Source: a bacterium (lineage in GTDB: Bacteria > Vulcanimicrobiota > CADAWZ01). Taken from it: a stretch of 8,602 nt of DNA. Of this stretch, positions 1 through 6,023 are shown piece after piece; position 1 is the stretch's first letter, and each line of letters begins with the position of its first letter. The position numbers and the translations under genes are program-made. Location: contig JAKSUM010000040.1 in the NCBI GenBank assembly GCA_024409025.1, positions 1 to 8,602 of the forward strand. Reading direction: 5' to 3'. The notes under the pieces are model-generated. The model was not told where the DNA came from. It did not search any database and saw nothing but the letters and a program-made list of their open reading frames with translations.

Positions 1-193
1 GACGATTATCATTTTCAATATTTATGCCTTTGTATTGAAGATATTGGTCATAAGTATAATAACGCCTATCAGTTGGAGTTCGATTTGCTTTTAGAGTTCC
101 TTCTCTATCCCAACGCTGCAATGTTTTAACAGAAACTCCTAATAATTCAGCAAAATCCTTTGGCTTATAATTTGTGATATTAGATGTGTTCAT
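1..193 (-). CDS. tnpA: IS607-family serine transposase/resolvase TnpA, N-terminal fragment (runs off the window)
   Basis: This is the 5' end of a minus-strand gene, 64 codons visible, continuing beyond position 1. The translation begins MNTSNITNYKPKDF and contains a MerR-type winged helix: helix 1 around residues 10-21 (KPKDFAELLGVS), recognition helix around 23-32 (KTLQRWDREG), then a wing rich in Arg (residues 38-45, including PTDRRYY). This order is the hallmark N-terminus of IS607-family transposases, in which a serine-recombinase catalytic domain follows. That domain lies outside the window, so catalytic residues cannot be checked. The ATG at 193-191 is supported by an AAGGAGG site at 206-200, six bases upstream. 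IS607 elements often carry a TnpB gene after tnpA, also not visible here. An ordinary MerR regulator is the alternative, but the GT-K/R-AN-RTPT-DRRYYT pattern is much more like IS607 TnpA. Confidence 0.85.
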   Translation of the reverse strand, partial: MNTSNITNYKPKDFAELLGVSVKTLQRWDREGTLKANRTPTDRRYYTYDQYLQYKGINIENDNR

Positions 194-212
194 AATACAC
201 CTCCTTGAATAT

Positions 213-241
213 ATTTAAACACATTTGCACATATTTGTCAA
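213..241 (-). promoter_or_regulatory. Promoter of the IS607-like tnpA, with tandem CACAT motifs in the spacer
   Basis: On the minus strand there is a perfect TTGACA (241-236), a 17-base spacer (235-219) and TTAAAT (218-213) as a -10 box. This lies 19 bases upstream of the tnpA start codon. The spacer and its edge carry a direct repeat, CACATTTG (220-227) followed by CACATATTTG (228-237) on the plus strand. The repeat unit could be a binding site for the MerR-like head of TnpA, which would autoregulate its promoter; that last step is inference. Confidence 0.6.
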
Positions 242-459
242 TCAATATAATTACTTAACAATTTCTCCTTCATCCTAATTTAAAATTTATACTTTTTCAT
301 TTAAAAAAAAGAAAAACCTGCATAATCAGACAACTAAAAAACGGATGTTGCCAAGAAAACGTTAAAAGCAGGGAAAACAATCATTTTATAAAAATAAATA
401 AATAGGATTATAAGCGTATTCTTAAGCATTCATAAACAAGACAAACGGAGGTTCAACAA
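242..459. other. AT-rich intergenic gap holding the IS end and the leader of the DHH gene
   Basis: No ORF of note is present on either strand. The stretch is rich in A-tracts. It holds TTAACAATTTCTCCTT (255-270), which is identical to the region just upstream of the thioredoxin start at 6007-6022. It also has a weak long-range pairing, CCTGC (317-321) with GCAGG (368-372), probably not meaningful. ATTATAAG (407-414) could be a -10 region for the downstream plus-strand gene, but I see no matching -35 box. The SD site GGAGG before the ATG at 460 is clear. Confidence 0.5.
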
Positions 460-1377
460 ATGAGGCTTGTCACAAGATCTGATTTCGACGGTCTGATATG
501 CGCAGTAATACTCAAGGAAGAAGGACTTATAGACTCATTCCTTTTCGTTCATCCAAAAGACATACAGGACGGCAAAGTCGCAATCAATTCAAACGACATA
601 CTTGCCAATATCCCATTCTGGCCGGGATGCGGAATGTGGTTTGATCACCATTCAAGCGAAAGCGACACGCTTCTTCTTGCAGGCGAATTCAAAGGCGAGA
701 GCCGTAAAGCCGACAGCTGCGCCAGAATTATTTACGAATATTACGGAGGAGAGAAAAAATATCCCCAGTTCAAGGAAATGATAGAAGCTGTAGACAGAAG
801 CGATTCGGGCAAGCTTACAGCAGATGACATAGAAAATCCTTCAGGATGGATTCTCCTTTCCTTCATCATGGATCCCAGAAGCGGTTTCGGCAGATATAAG
901 TCATACAGGATAAGCAACTATGCGCTTATGGAAAAACTCATAGAGAACTGCAGAACCATGACTGCAGAAGAAATACTTGCGGACAGAGACATTCAAGAGC
1001 GAGTAGAAAAATACTATGAACATGAACGCAAATATGCCGAAATGATCAAAAAGGAAGCGGTAACAAGAAGGAACTGCATAATCATCGACCTAAGAAGCCG
1101 AAAGCAGCCTTTTGTAGGTAACCGTTTCAGGGAATATGTCATGTTCCCGAAGCAGAACATCTCCGTAAGAATCATGAACGGAAGACAGGATACCGGCAAA
1201 ATCGTAATAGCGATAGGACACAGCATAATAAACAGAAGCTGCAAGCTCGATGTAGGAGAGCTCTGTAACATGTACGGCGGAGGAGGCCATTCCACAGTCG
1301 GAACCTGCCAGATAGACGAAAACAGGGCAGATGAAGTAATTGACAAAATCATTAAGAAAATAATAGAAGTCGGCTAA
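460..1377 (+). CDS. DHH/DHHA1 family phosphoesterase
   Basis: A 305-residue cytoplasmic protein without a signal peptide. It shows DHH superfamily signatures in the expected order: motif I TRSDFDG (residues 5-11, metal ligands Asp8 and Asp10), the name-giving DHH at 62-64 in MWFDHHSS, an Asp in EAVDRSD (Asp112), and the C-terminal DHHA1 substrate-binding loop GGGGH at 273-277. The family splits phosphoester or phosphoanhydride bonds in nanoRNA, pAp, cyclic dinucleotides or polyphosphate using two Mn ions. At about 300 residues the size resembles NrnA-type enzymes, but the exact substrate cannot be set from sequence alone. The start has a GGAGG site eight bases upstream. A phosphatase gene follows 12 bases downstream, so the two are probably co-transcribed. 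Confident on family, not on substrate. Confidence 0.9.
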   Translation: MRLVTRSDFDGLICAVILKEEGLIDSFLFVHPKDIQDGKVAINSNDILANIPFWPGCGMWFDHHSSESDTLLLAGEFKGESRKADSCARIIYEYYGGEKKYPQFKEMIEAVDRSDSGKLTADDIENPSGWILLSFIMDPRSGFGRYKSYRISNYALMEKLIENCRTMTAEEILADRDIQERVEKYYEHERKYAEMIKKEAVTRRNCIIIDLRSRKQPFVGNRFREYVMFPKQNISVRIMNGRQDTGKIVIAIGHSIINRSCKLDVGELCNMYGGGGHSTVGTCQIDENRADEVIDKIIKKIIEVG

Positions 1378-1389
1378 GGAGTGAAACAT

Positions 1390-2070
1390 ATGCAAAAAAC
1401 CCCTGTTCTTCTTCTTGCTCTCGCACTTTCAGCATCGCTTCTTTCCCCTTCAGCGTACTCCAGCGCGTCCGAGAGATATGACTCAATACCAAACCTTGCA
1501 AATGCAAAGGCTCAGGTGCGCCATTACTATGAATCGGGCGAGTGGGAAAAGGCTCTGGATGAAAAATTTACGGAAGCCGAAAAAATACTTGACGAATTCA
1601 GAGGCGACAAATCAAAAGCGGCTATAGTGCTTGATATTGACGAGACGGTCCTGACAAGCTATCCGTACCTTCAGAAGGTCGACTTTGCCTATACCGCATT
1701 TCTCCCGCAGTGGTCAGAATGGGTTCTAAAGGCAGAAGCGCCTGCAATGAAGAGATCTCTCGAATTCTATAAAAAAGCGACGGGAATGGGATTCCCTGTA
1801 TTTTTTGTAACAGGAAGATCGGAAGACTACAGAGGGCTTTCTGAAAAGAACCTCAAATCACAGGGATTTACAGGATATGCAGGAATCATACACAGGCCTG
1901 CATCCATGATGAAGCAGCCTGCCGCCGCATCCAAATCAAAAGCGCGCCAAAACATAGAAAGACAGGGCTATAAGATAATACTTAACATTGGCGATCAGAA
2001 AAGCGATCTCGACGGCGGATATGCCGAGAATACAATACTCCTGCCGAATCCGATGTATATAGTGCCATAA
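1390..2070 (+). CDS. Exported HAD-superfamily acid phosphatase / 5'-nucleotidase (class B/C, lipoprotein e(P4)-like fold)
   Basis: A 226-residue protein with a signal peptide (about residues 1-26, cleavage likely near AYS-SAS), followed by a HAD domain of the acid phosphatase class B/C group. Motif I is LDIDET (81-86, nucleophile Asp82 and acid Asp84), motif II is VTGR (140-143), a Lys-rich KSK stretch near 182-184 may give motif III, and motif IV is GDQKSDLDGG (201-210). Such enzymes remove phosphate from nucleoside monophosphates and other monoesters in the periplasm. No lipobox Cys is present, so it is probably soluble, unlike true e(P4). Start choice: an in-frame GTG at 1381 overlaps the AAGGAG site (1376-1381), so the ATG at 1390, with eight bases of spacing, is the real start. 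It lies 12 bases after the DHH gene. Together they could degrade nucleotides, but on opposite sides of the inner membrane. Confidence 0.9.
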   Translation: MQKTPVLLLALALSASLLSPSAYSSASERYDSIPNLANAKAQVRHYYESGEWEKALDEKFTEAEKILDEFRGDKSKAAIVLDIDETVLTSYPYLQKVDFAYTAFLPQWSEWVLKAEAPAMKRSLEFYKKATGMGFPVFFVTGRSEDYRGLSEKNLKSQGFTGYAGIIHRPASMMKQPAAASKSKARQNIERQGYKIILNIGDQKSDLDGGYAENTILLPNPMYIVP

Positions 2071-2073
2071 CCC

Positions 2074-2103
2074 TATGTCAAAAAGGACTTTTTGACATAT
2101 AAT
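2074..2103 (+). promoter_or_regulatory. 12-bp perfect inverted repeat overlapping a probable promoter
   Basis: TATGTCAAAAAG (2074-2085) and its exact reverse complement CTTTTTGACATA (2088-2099) are separated by only GA. A consensus TATAAT (2098-2103) overlaps the right arm by two bases, and ATGTCA (2075-2080) sits 17 bases upstream as a possible -35. A second TTGACA (2092-2097) in the right arm could pair with ACTTAT (2116-2121) at 18 bases. The palindrome would therefore cover the RNA polymerase site of the gene starting at 2144, as an operator does. It starts four bases after the phosphatase stop, so it could also form an AT-rich hairpin, but it lacks the GC-rich stem and U-tract of a normal terminator. 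Confidence 0.55.
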
Positions 2104-2143
2104 AGAATTAAATAGACTTATAACATACGGAGGTTATTATAAC

Positions 2144-2977
2144 ATGCGTAAATTATTGTGTCTTTCAGCATTCATACTGCTGATGGCAATCTGCATAGGC
2201 ACAGCTTCTGCCGGAAGCTGGGAGCTCTATGTAAGAGGCAAAATCTTCGCTGACATGAAGGTTTCAAACCACCACTTCTACGTTCCGGTACAGCCATTCT
2301 TCAATGCCATTAAATTCTGCTACGCTCAGGACGGGGAAGGAAAGGTTTTCGTAACAAGAGATCTTCAGACAAGACAGGGACTCAGAATAAAAGGCGGCGT
2401 ATGCACATTCGTTTTTGAAGGAAAGTCATTCAACCTTCCAATAACTCATTTTGACAATGCGGCATACATGGATCTCGAGTCAGCCGTATCCAAATTCGGA
2501 CTCGAAATGACAAAGACCCCACAGACGCAGATCATCGACATCGTAGATCCCGTACAGAGAGTAAAGCACCAGCAGGAAATCGAGAAGAGAGACGCTTATG
2601 AAAAAAGAATGAGCGCCAAGCCCGAGGATGAAGCCGGACAGGCAGGAAACGGAAACTATGATCCCAAGGAGCCTGTAAAGCTCGTAGGAGATGTTGACGG
2701 ATTCATTGACCAGAGCCAGACCACATGGGAAGCAAGATGGAAAGCAACCGTAAAGAACCATGCTGATCAGCCGGTAAAGAATGTAAGAATAGTCCTCAAC
2801 ATAGTTGACGGAAACAACGAGACCATAGACAAGCAGGTAAAGGTTGTCGGAAACATGAACCCCGGCGATACCCAGACTGCAGAATTCTATTGGCAGGACA
2901 CTCTCAAGATCATGGCCACTCCTAAGATTGAGATCCAGAACGATCCCCTTCCTGTGACCGCAGCTCCTGAGAAATAA
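2144..2977 (+). CDS. Secreted protein with copper-amine-oxidase-N-like module and C-terminal beta-sandwich-like module
   Basis: A 277-residue protein of unknown role. Residues 1-23 form a clear signal peptide (Lys-Lys-free but basic start, hydrophobic core, cleavage after ASA). Residues 27-134 resemble the copper amine oxidase N-terminal-like ('stalk') domain: short beta strands, a YVPVQPFF segment, and an exact-sounding ending TQIIDIVDP. This domain is common in surface proteins and usually does not bind copper. A charged, helical linker (138-175) follows. Residues 178-265 look beta-rich, with WKATVKNHADQPVKNVRI and a NMNPGDTQTAEF turn, as in FxLYD/DUF-type domains that sit at the C-end of secreted proteins. 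A GGAGG site lies ten bases before the ATG. It probably has its own promoter at the palindrome and ends at a strong terminator. Domain calls are by eye. Confidence 0.75.
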   Translation: MRKLLCLSAFILLMAICIGTASAGSWELYVRGKIFADMKVSNHHFYVPVQPFFNAIKFCYAQDGEGKVFVTRDLQTRQGLRIKGGVCTFVFEGKSFNLPITHFDNAAYMDLESAVSKFGLEMTKTPQTQIIDIVDPVQRVKHQQEIEKRDAYEKRMSAKPEDEAGQAGNGNYDPKEPVKLVGDVDGFIDQSQTTWEARWKATVKNHADQPVKNVRIVLNIVDGNNETIDKQVKVVGNMNPGDTQTAEFYWQDTLKIMATPKIEIQNDPLPVTAAPEK

Positions 2978-2985
2978 ACACAAAT

Positions 2986-3016
2986 AAAAAAACCTCCGAA
3001 ATCGGAGGTTTTTTTT
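2986..3016. terminator. Bidirectional rho-independent terminator between convergent genes
   Basis: Stem CCTCCGA (2993-2999) pairs with TCGGAGG (3002-3008). It is flanked by seven A on the left (2986-2992) and eight T on the right (3009-3016). In practice the loop is AAAT closed by a six-pair CCTCCG/CGGAGG stem. Read on either strand it gives a GC-rich hairpin followed by a U-tract. It therefore ends both the plus-strand gene stopping at 2977 and the minus-strand gene stopping at 3043. Confidence 0.95.
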
Positions 3017-3042
3017 ATCCAAAATTCACACGATATCAGGCA

Positions 3043-3918
3043 TCAGCGGTCAATACCGTATCTTGCCTTTAACTCCTTCATCATCATGTCAGCCTCTTCC
3101 GCCTCCCGCTTCAATGTTGCGGCCTCATTTGAAATAGAGGTCAGTGCTGACATATCACCGTTCTGTACGGCCTCCTTAAATCTTTTCATCATAGATGCAG
3201 AATGGCTGAAGGAAGAAAGAACCTTTGACTTATAGTCAGCGCATTCCGGAGGCGTCTCCATGGAGTCAACCTCCCTTTCAATCCTCTCCATATTCCTCAT
3301 CATGCCGTCAAGCTCGCTGCTGTCTCCATTCATGAACGACTTCAGTACGGTTTCTGCAGCCGAATTAGGATCTGACCATGTCTTTCCCGACTCCAATGTA
3401 GTTTCAAGCTTAAGGAAAAACTGCCTTATCTTTTCCCTATCGGTGCCGTTGCTCTGGGCTAAAGCAGCAGGCCTTTGGTTATCAGAAACGGAGCCGTACA
3501 TAGCGCCTTCGGAAGAAAAAGACGCTGTCTTCGCATAGGATACGCAAGGCGTCTCAGCCCCTGCATCCTCTGAGGTGACATCAGATAAAGCCTGCTTTAC
3601 TGAACCGGAGGAGGAATAAGCCTGACTCTCCGACTGCCCTCCCCTATAGCTGCCGGAAAAGCGGCCGGCGTTTAAATCAGACGAGGAATTTTCGTCATTC
3701 GCGGGTGAGGCGGCAGCATATGATATATGCGCTTCAGTCTCTGAGTCCTCATTCCTGACATATCTTATTCCATTTTCAGCCCTTGTATATGATGCCTCTT
3801 TTACTCCGGCACCCTTTCCCATCAGGAAGGCCGACACAAGAAGCAGAAGCAGAATTACAGTAACAGCCCCAGCTGCACCAGTAACAGGCACCTCTATTTT
3901 TTTATTATTGTCCATCAT
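3043..3918 (-). CDS. Single-pass, Ser-rich membrane-anchored protein of unknown function, coupled to hflX
   Basis: A 291-residue protein that I do not recognise. A short cytoplasmic Lys/Asp/Asn-rich head (1-10) precedes one transmembrane segment (about 15-34, with VILLLLLVSAFLM). A long, low-complexity, Ser/Ala/Gly-rich linker (about 40-160) follows. The C-terminal domain is helical and charged (about 161-291), with a TPPE break at 222-225 and the ending KARYGIDR. The N-in topology is inferred from the charged head. The ATG at 3918 overlaps the hflX stop by 14 bases, and a second ATG at 3915 follows at once. A GGAG at 3927-3924 serves either (5 or 8 bases of spacing, the latter being more usual). 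This implies translational coupling to hflX. In some bacteria hflX is followed by the membrane proteins HflK/HflC, but this protein has no SPFH-like features. The single Cys pair (125 and 226) is unexplained. Confidence 0.8.
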   Translation of the reverse strand: MMDNNKKIEVPVTGAAGAVTVILLLLLVSAFLMGKGAGVKEASYTRAENGIRYVRNEDSETEAHISYAAASPANDENSSSDLNAGRFSGSYRGGQSESQAYSSSGSVKQALSDVTSEDAGAETPCVSYAKTASFSSEGAMYGSVSDNQRPAALAQSNGTDREKIRQFFLKLETTLESGKTWSDPNSAAETVLKSFMNGDSSELDGMMRNMERIEREVDSMETPPECADYKSKVLSSFSHSASMMKRFKEAVQNGDMSALTSISNEAATLKREAEEADMMMKELKARYGIDR

Positions 3919-5548
3919 CTTCGCTCCAGATGTTATTCTTGACAGCCTTTAACAGGGGCTGCAGGGTATCCTTATTTAATGCGGACACGCTTATGCAGCC
4001 TGTCTCCTCCTCTGCAATCCTTACGGAGTCAGGATCGGCGGCATCAGACTTATTACCAACCATCAGAACAGGTATGTTGTCAAGAGCAAGCTCCTGAAGA
4101 ACGGCATTTACAGACTCAATCTGCTGTCTCCATGATGGCGATGATAAGTCAAAAAGATGCAGCAGCAGATCGGAATCACCCATCTCCTCAAGAGTAGATC
4201 TGAATGCGGCTATCAGATCCTCTGGAAGATCCCTTATAAATCCTACCGTGTCAGTAAAAACAAGCTCCCTGCCTTCTGGGAAAGAAGCCCTTTTAGCCGA
4301 TGTGTCAAGAGTCGCAAACATCTTATTTTCAGTATAGACATTGGAAGAAGTAAGGGCATTTATCAGAGTTGACTTGCCTGCATTAGTGTATCCGACTATA
4401 GACACGACAGGAATATTGTTTCTCTCCCTCCTTTTTCTCCTTTCCTTCCTCCCGAGAGCAATATCCTCAAGCTCCTTCTCCATAGAGACAATAGAGTCCC
4501 TTATTCTCCTGCGGAGAATCTCCATCTTAGTCTCTCCAGGGCCTTTGGATCTCATGCCTCCGGTTCCTCCGGTGATTCTGGAAAGGAAATCATCCTTTAT
4601 TACTATTCTGGGCAGGCTGTAGCGAAGCTGCGCAAGCTTGACCTGAAGTCTTCCTTCCCTTGTGACAGCCCTGCTTGCGAATATGTCCAAAATCATCTGA
4701 GTCCTGTCAATTACGTCTATCTCGGCAGCATCGGAGACAGCCTGCATCTGAGAAGCTGAAAGCTGTCCGTCAAAAACAATCAGATTGGCATTCTTTTCCA
4801 AGGATGTTATAAACAGCTCCTTTATTTTTCCCTTGCCCATAACATACTTTGGATCTATTTCACGCCTTTTCTGTATTATAGACTCTACGACTGTAACTCC
4901 TGCCGCCTCTGCAAGAGACTGAAGCTCCTTTATCGATTCGGCAGCCCTGTCAAGATTCTGTCTGCATACATGTATTAGTATGGCCCTCTTTTCATTGTCA
5001 TCGGTCTCGGACGCTCTGATTGAATACTCAATCTCCGCCTCAAGCTCCTCAATAAAATACCTGAAGTCTTTTCCAATATCATAAACAGACACAGGAGGCA
5101 GCTCCTCACATATCTTGCCATTAGTCCTGAAAGGCAGGAGATGGGCAATGAATGCCTTGCCCGGAAGCCCTGACGGCAGAACCTCTATAGCCGCAATGGC
5201 GTCAAGCCTCAGCAATGCCAAATCTGTCAGATCGTCATTGTTAAGCGGCTTGCCGTTTAGATGCGTATGTATAAGCCTAAGGCCTCTCAGTCTAGAGCGG
5301 CCTGCCCTATACCTTCCGAAATCGCTTATCTCAAGCCCTTTTGCGTCTCCAACAAAGATATCAAAAACATGTCCCTTCCTGTCTATAAGGGCTCCGACCT
5401 GCCTGCCAGTCTCAAGAGAAACAGCACAGAGAGCCTTTGCAAACTCAGGGCTGACAAGCATGTCCGGATTGACCTTTCTTTCAAACAGCCTGTCAAGATC
5501 TTTTTTCTGCTGGGGCTTAAGCCCCGTAAGATTTCCTTTTGCTTTCAT
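3905..5548 (-). CDS. hflX: Ribosome-associated GTPase HflX with a long N-terminal extension
   Basis: A 547-residue protein, about 120 longer than the E. coli protein. Residues 189-285 match the HflX N-terminal domain (ILIHVCRQNLDRAAES, then IIQKRREIDPKYVMGKGKIKEL, and NLIVFDGQLSASQ). A basic helical middle segment (about 286-378, with the GGTGGMRSKGPGETK stretch at 327-341) precedes the GTPase domain: G1 GYTNAGKST at 386-394, G2 around Thr413, G3 DTVGF at 433-437, G4 NKSD at 499-502, G5 SAL at 522-524. HflX binds the 50S subunit, splits stalled or hibernating 70S ribosomes and so acts in stress recovery. The first 185 residues are extra: they include ETGRQVGALID (46-56) and IHTHLNGKPLNNDDLTDL (93-110), which recall a JAMM/MPN metal site. 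The start is set by AGGA seven bases upstream, directly after a terminator hairpin. Confidence 0.95.
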   Translation of the reverse strand: MKAKGNLTGLKPQQKKDLDRLFERKVNPDMLVSPEFAKALCAVSLETGRQVGALIDRKGHVFDIFVGDAKGLEISDFGRYRAGRSRLRGLRLIHTHLNGKPLNNDDLTDLALLRLDAIAAIEVLPSGLPGKAFIAHLLPFRTNGKICEELPPVSVYDIGKDFRYFIEELEAEIEYSIRASETDDNEKRAILIHVCRQNLDRAAESIKELQSLAEAAGVTVVESIIQKRREIDPKYVMGKGKIKELFITSLEKNANLIVFDGQLSASQMQAVSDAAEIDVIDRTQMILDIFASRAVTREGRLQVKLAQLRYSLPRIVIKDDFLSRITGGTGGMRSKGPGETKMEILRRRIRDSIVSMEKELEDIALGRKERRKRRERNNIPVVSIVGYTNAGKSTLINALTSSNVYTENKMFATLDTSAKRASFPEGRELVFTDTVGFIRDLPEDLIAAFRSTLEEMGDSDLLLHLFDLSSPSWRQQIESVNAVLQELALDNIPVLMVGNKSDAADPDSVRIAEEETGCISVSALNKDTLQPLLKAVKNNIWSEDDGQ

Positions 5549-5558
5549 AATCCGTTCC

Positions 5559-5587
5559 TAAAAACAGAGCCGCTAAAAAGCGGCTCT
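5559..5587 (-). terminator. Rho-independent terminator/attenuator just before hflX
   Basis: On the minus strand, AGAGCCGC (5587-5580) pairs with GCGGCTCT (5573-5566) around a TTTTTA loop, followed by G and five T (5565-5560). It lies 9 bases after the thioredoxin stop and only 17 bases before the hflX start. Its U-tract touches the AGGA ribosome site of hflX. It should end thioredoxin transcripts, but since no separate hflX promoter is visible in the 48-base gap, partial readthrough could feed hflX. Confidence 0.85.
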
Positions 5588-5596
5588 AAATATCCC

Positions 5597-6007
5597 TTAC
5601 TCGGGAATCTTTATTTTCTTTGCGTGTTCGACCCTTCCGTTTATAACAGGAATCTCGGTAACGCCCGACCATCTGTCAATGGGCTTTCCATCCTTAAAAA
5701 TCATGAGAGTGGGTATGCTCTGAATCCTGTACATGGCGGCAGGAGTATCCTGAGATTCAGTGCTGACCTTTACAATGCGAAGCTCCGGCTGCTGGGCGGC
5801 AAGCCTTTCAAGTATCTCCCCCTGTCTCATACAGGGACCGCACCATGACGCCCAAAAATCAACAAGGACAATGCCCTTGGAATCAAGCACCTTACTTCTA
5901 AAGGCATCACCCGAGTCAGCATGCTCTATTCCGGCAAACGCAGCCCCGAAACATCCAATCAGCAGAAGTGAGCAGGCAAAAAATACGGCAAATATACGTT
6001 TTTGCAT
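5597..6007 (-). CDS. Exported thioredoxin-fold protein (WCGPC active site)
   Basis: A 136-residue protein. An export signal (about residues 1-25) precedes one complete thioredoxin domain with the classic active site WCGPC (55-59), preceded by VLVDFWAS, and the cis-proline loop SIPT (Pro99). It should reduce or shuffle disulfides in the periplasm or at the membrane. The signal peptide has a fair lipobox, LIGC (16-19), so it may be a lipoprotein anchored through Cys19; cleavage by signal peptidase I after AFA (23-25) is the alternative. Start choice: an in-frame TTG at 6013 is only three bases from the GGAG site (6020-6017), so the ATG at 6007 with nine bases of spacing is preferred. It lies 16 bases after the TIM-barrel gene, so the two are one operon, followed by a terminator. 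The WCGPC motif points to a reductant rather than a DsbA-like oxidase. Confidence 0.93.
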   Translation of the reverse strand: MQKRIFAVFFACSLLLIGCFGAAFAGIEHADSGDAFRSKVLDSKGIVLVDFWASWCGPCMRQGEILERLAAQQPELRIVKVSTESQDTPAAMYRIQSIPTLMIFKDGKPIDRWSGVTEIPVINGRVEHAKKIKIPE

Positions 6008-6023
6008 TAACAATTTCTCCTTT

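Larger units (their letters stand above)
1..254 (-). mobile_element. Left-end part of an IS607-like insertion sequence; outer boundary not determined
   Basis: The tnpA start and its promoter mark this as the upstream end of an IS607-type element. IS607 elements are mobilised by a serine recombinase, make no target duplication and lack long terminal inverted repeats, so the boundary cannot be read from one side. The right limit given here is a guess. It is placed just before a 16-base stretch (255-270) that looks like host leader sequence because it recurs exactly in front of the thioredoxin gene in this window. The true edge could lie anywhere between about 242 and 400. Confidence 0.45.

Noticed and set aside
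317..372. CCTGC/GCAGG pairing as a possible hairpin or IS end structure
   Set aside because: A 5-bp stem over a 46-base loop is too weak to support a structure.
1381..1389. GTG start at 1381 for the acid phosphatase
   Set aside because: The AAGGAG site overlaps this codon, so ribosomes would use the ATG at 1390 with normal spacing.
2480..3022. Minus-strand open frame of 180 codons opposite the secreted protein gene
   Set aside because: It lies within the well-supported plus-strand gene, crosses the bidirectional terminator and has no family features.
5261..5848. Plus-strand open frame of 195 codons across the hflX start and thioredoxin gene
   Set aside because: It runs antisense through two clear genes and a terminator; no SD site or recognisable domain.
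6008..6013. TTG start at 6013 for the thioredoxin
   Set aside because: Only three bases separate it from GGAG; the ATG at 6007 has nine-base spacing and gives a standard signal peptide.
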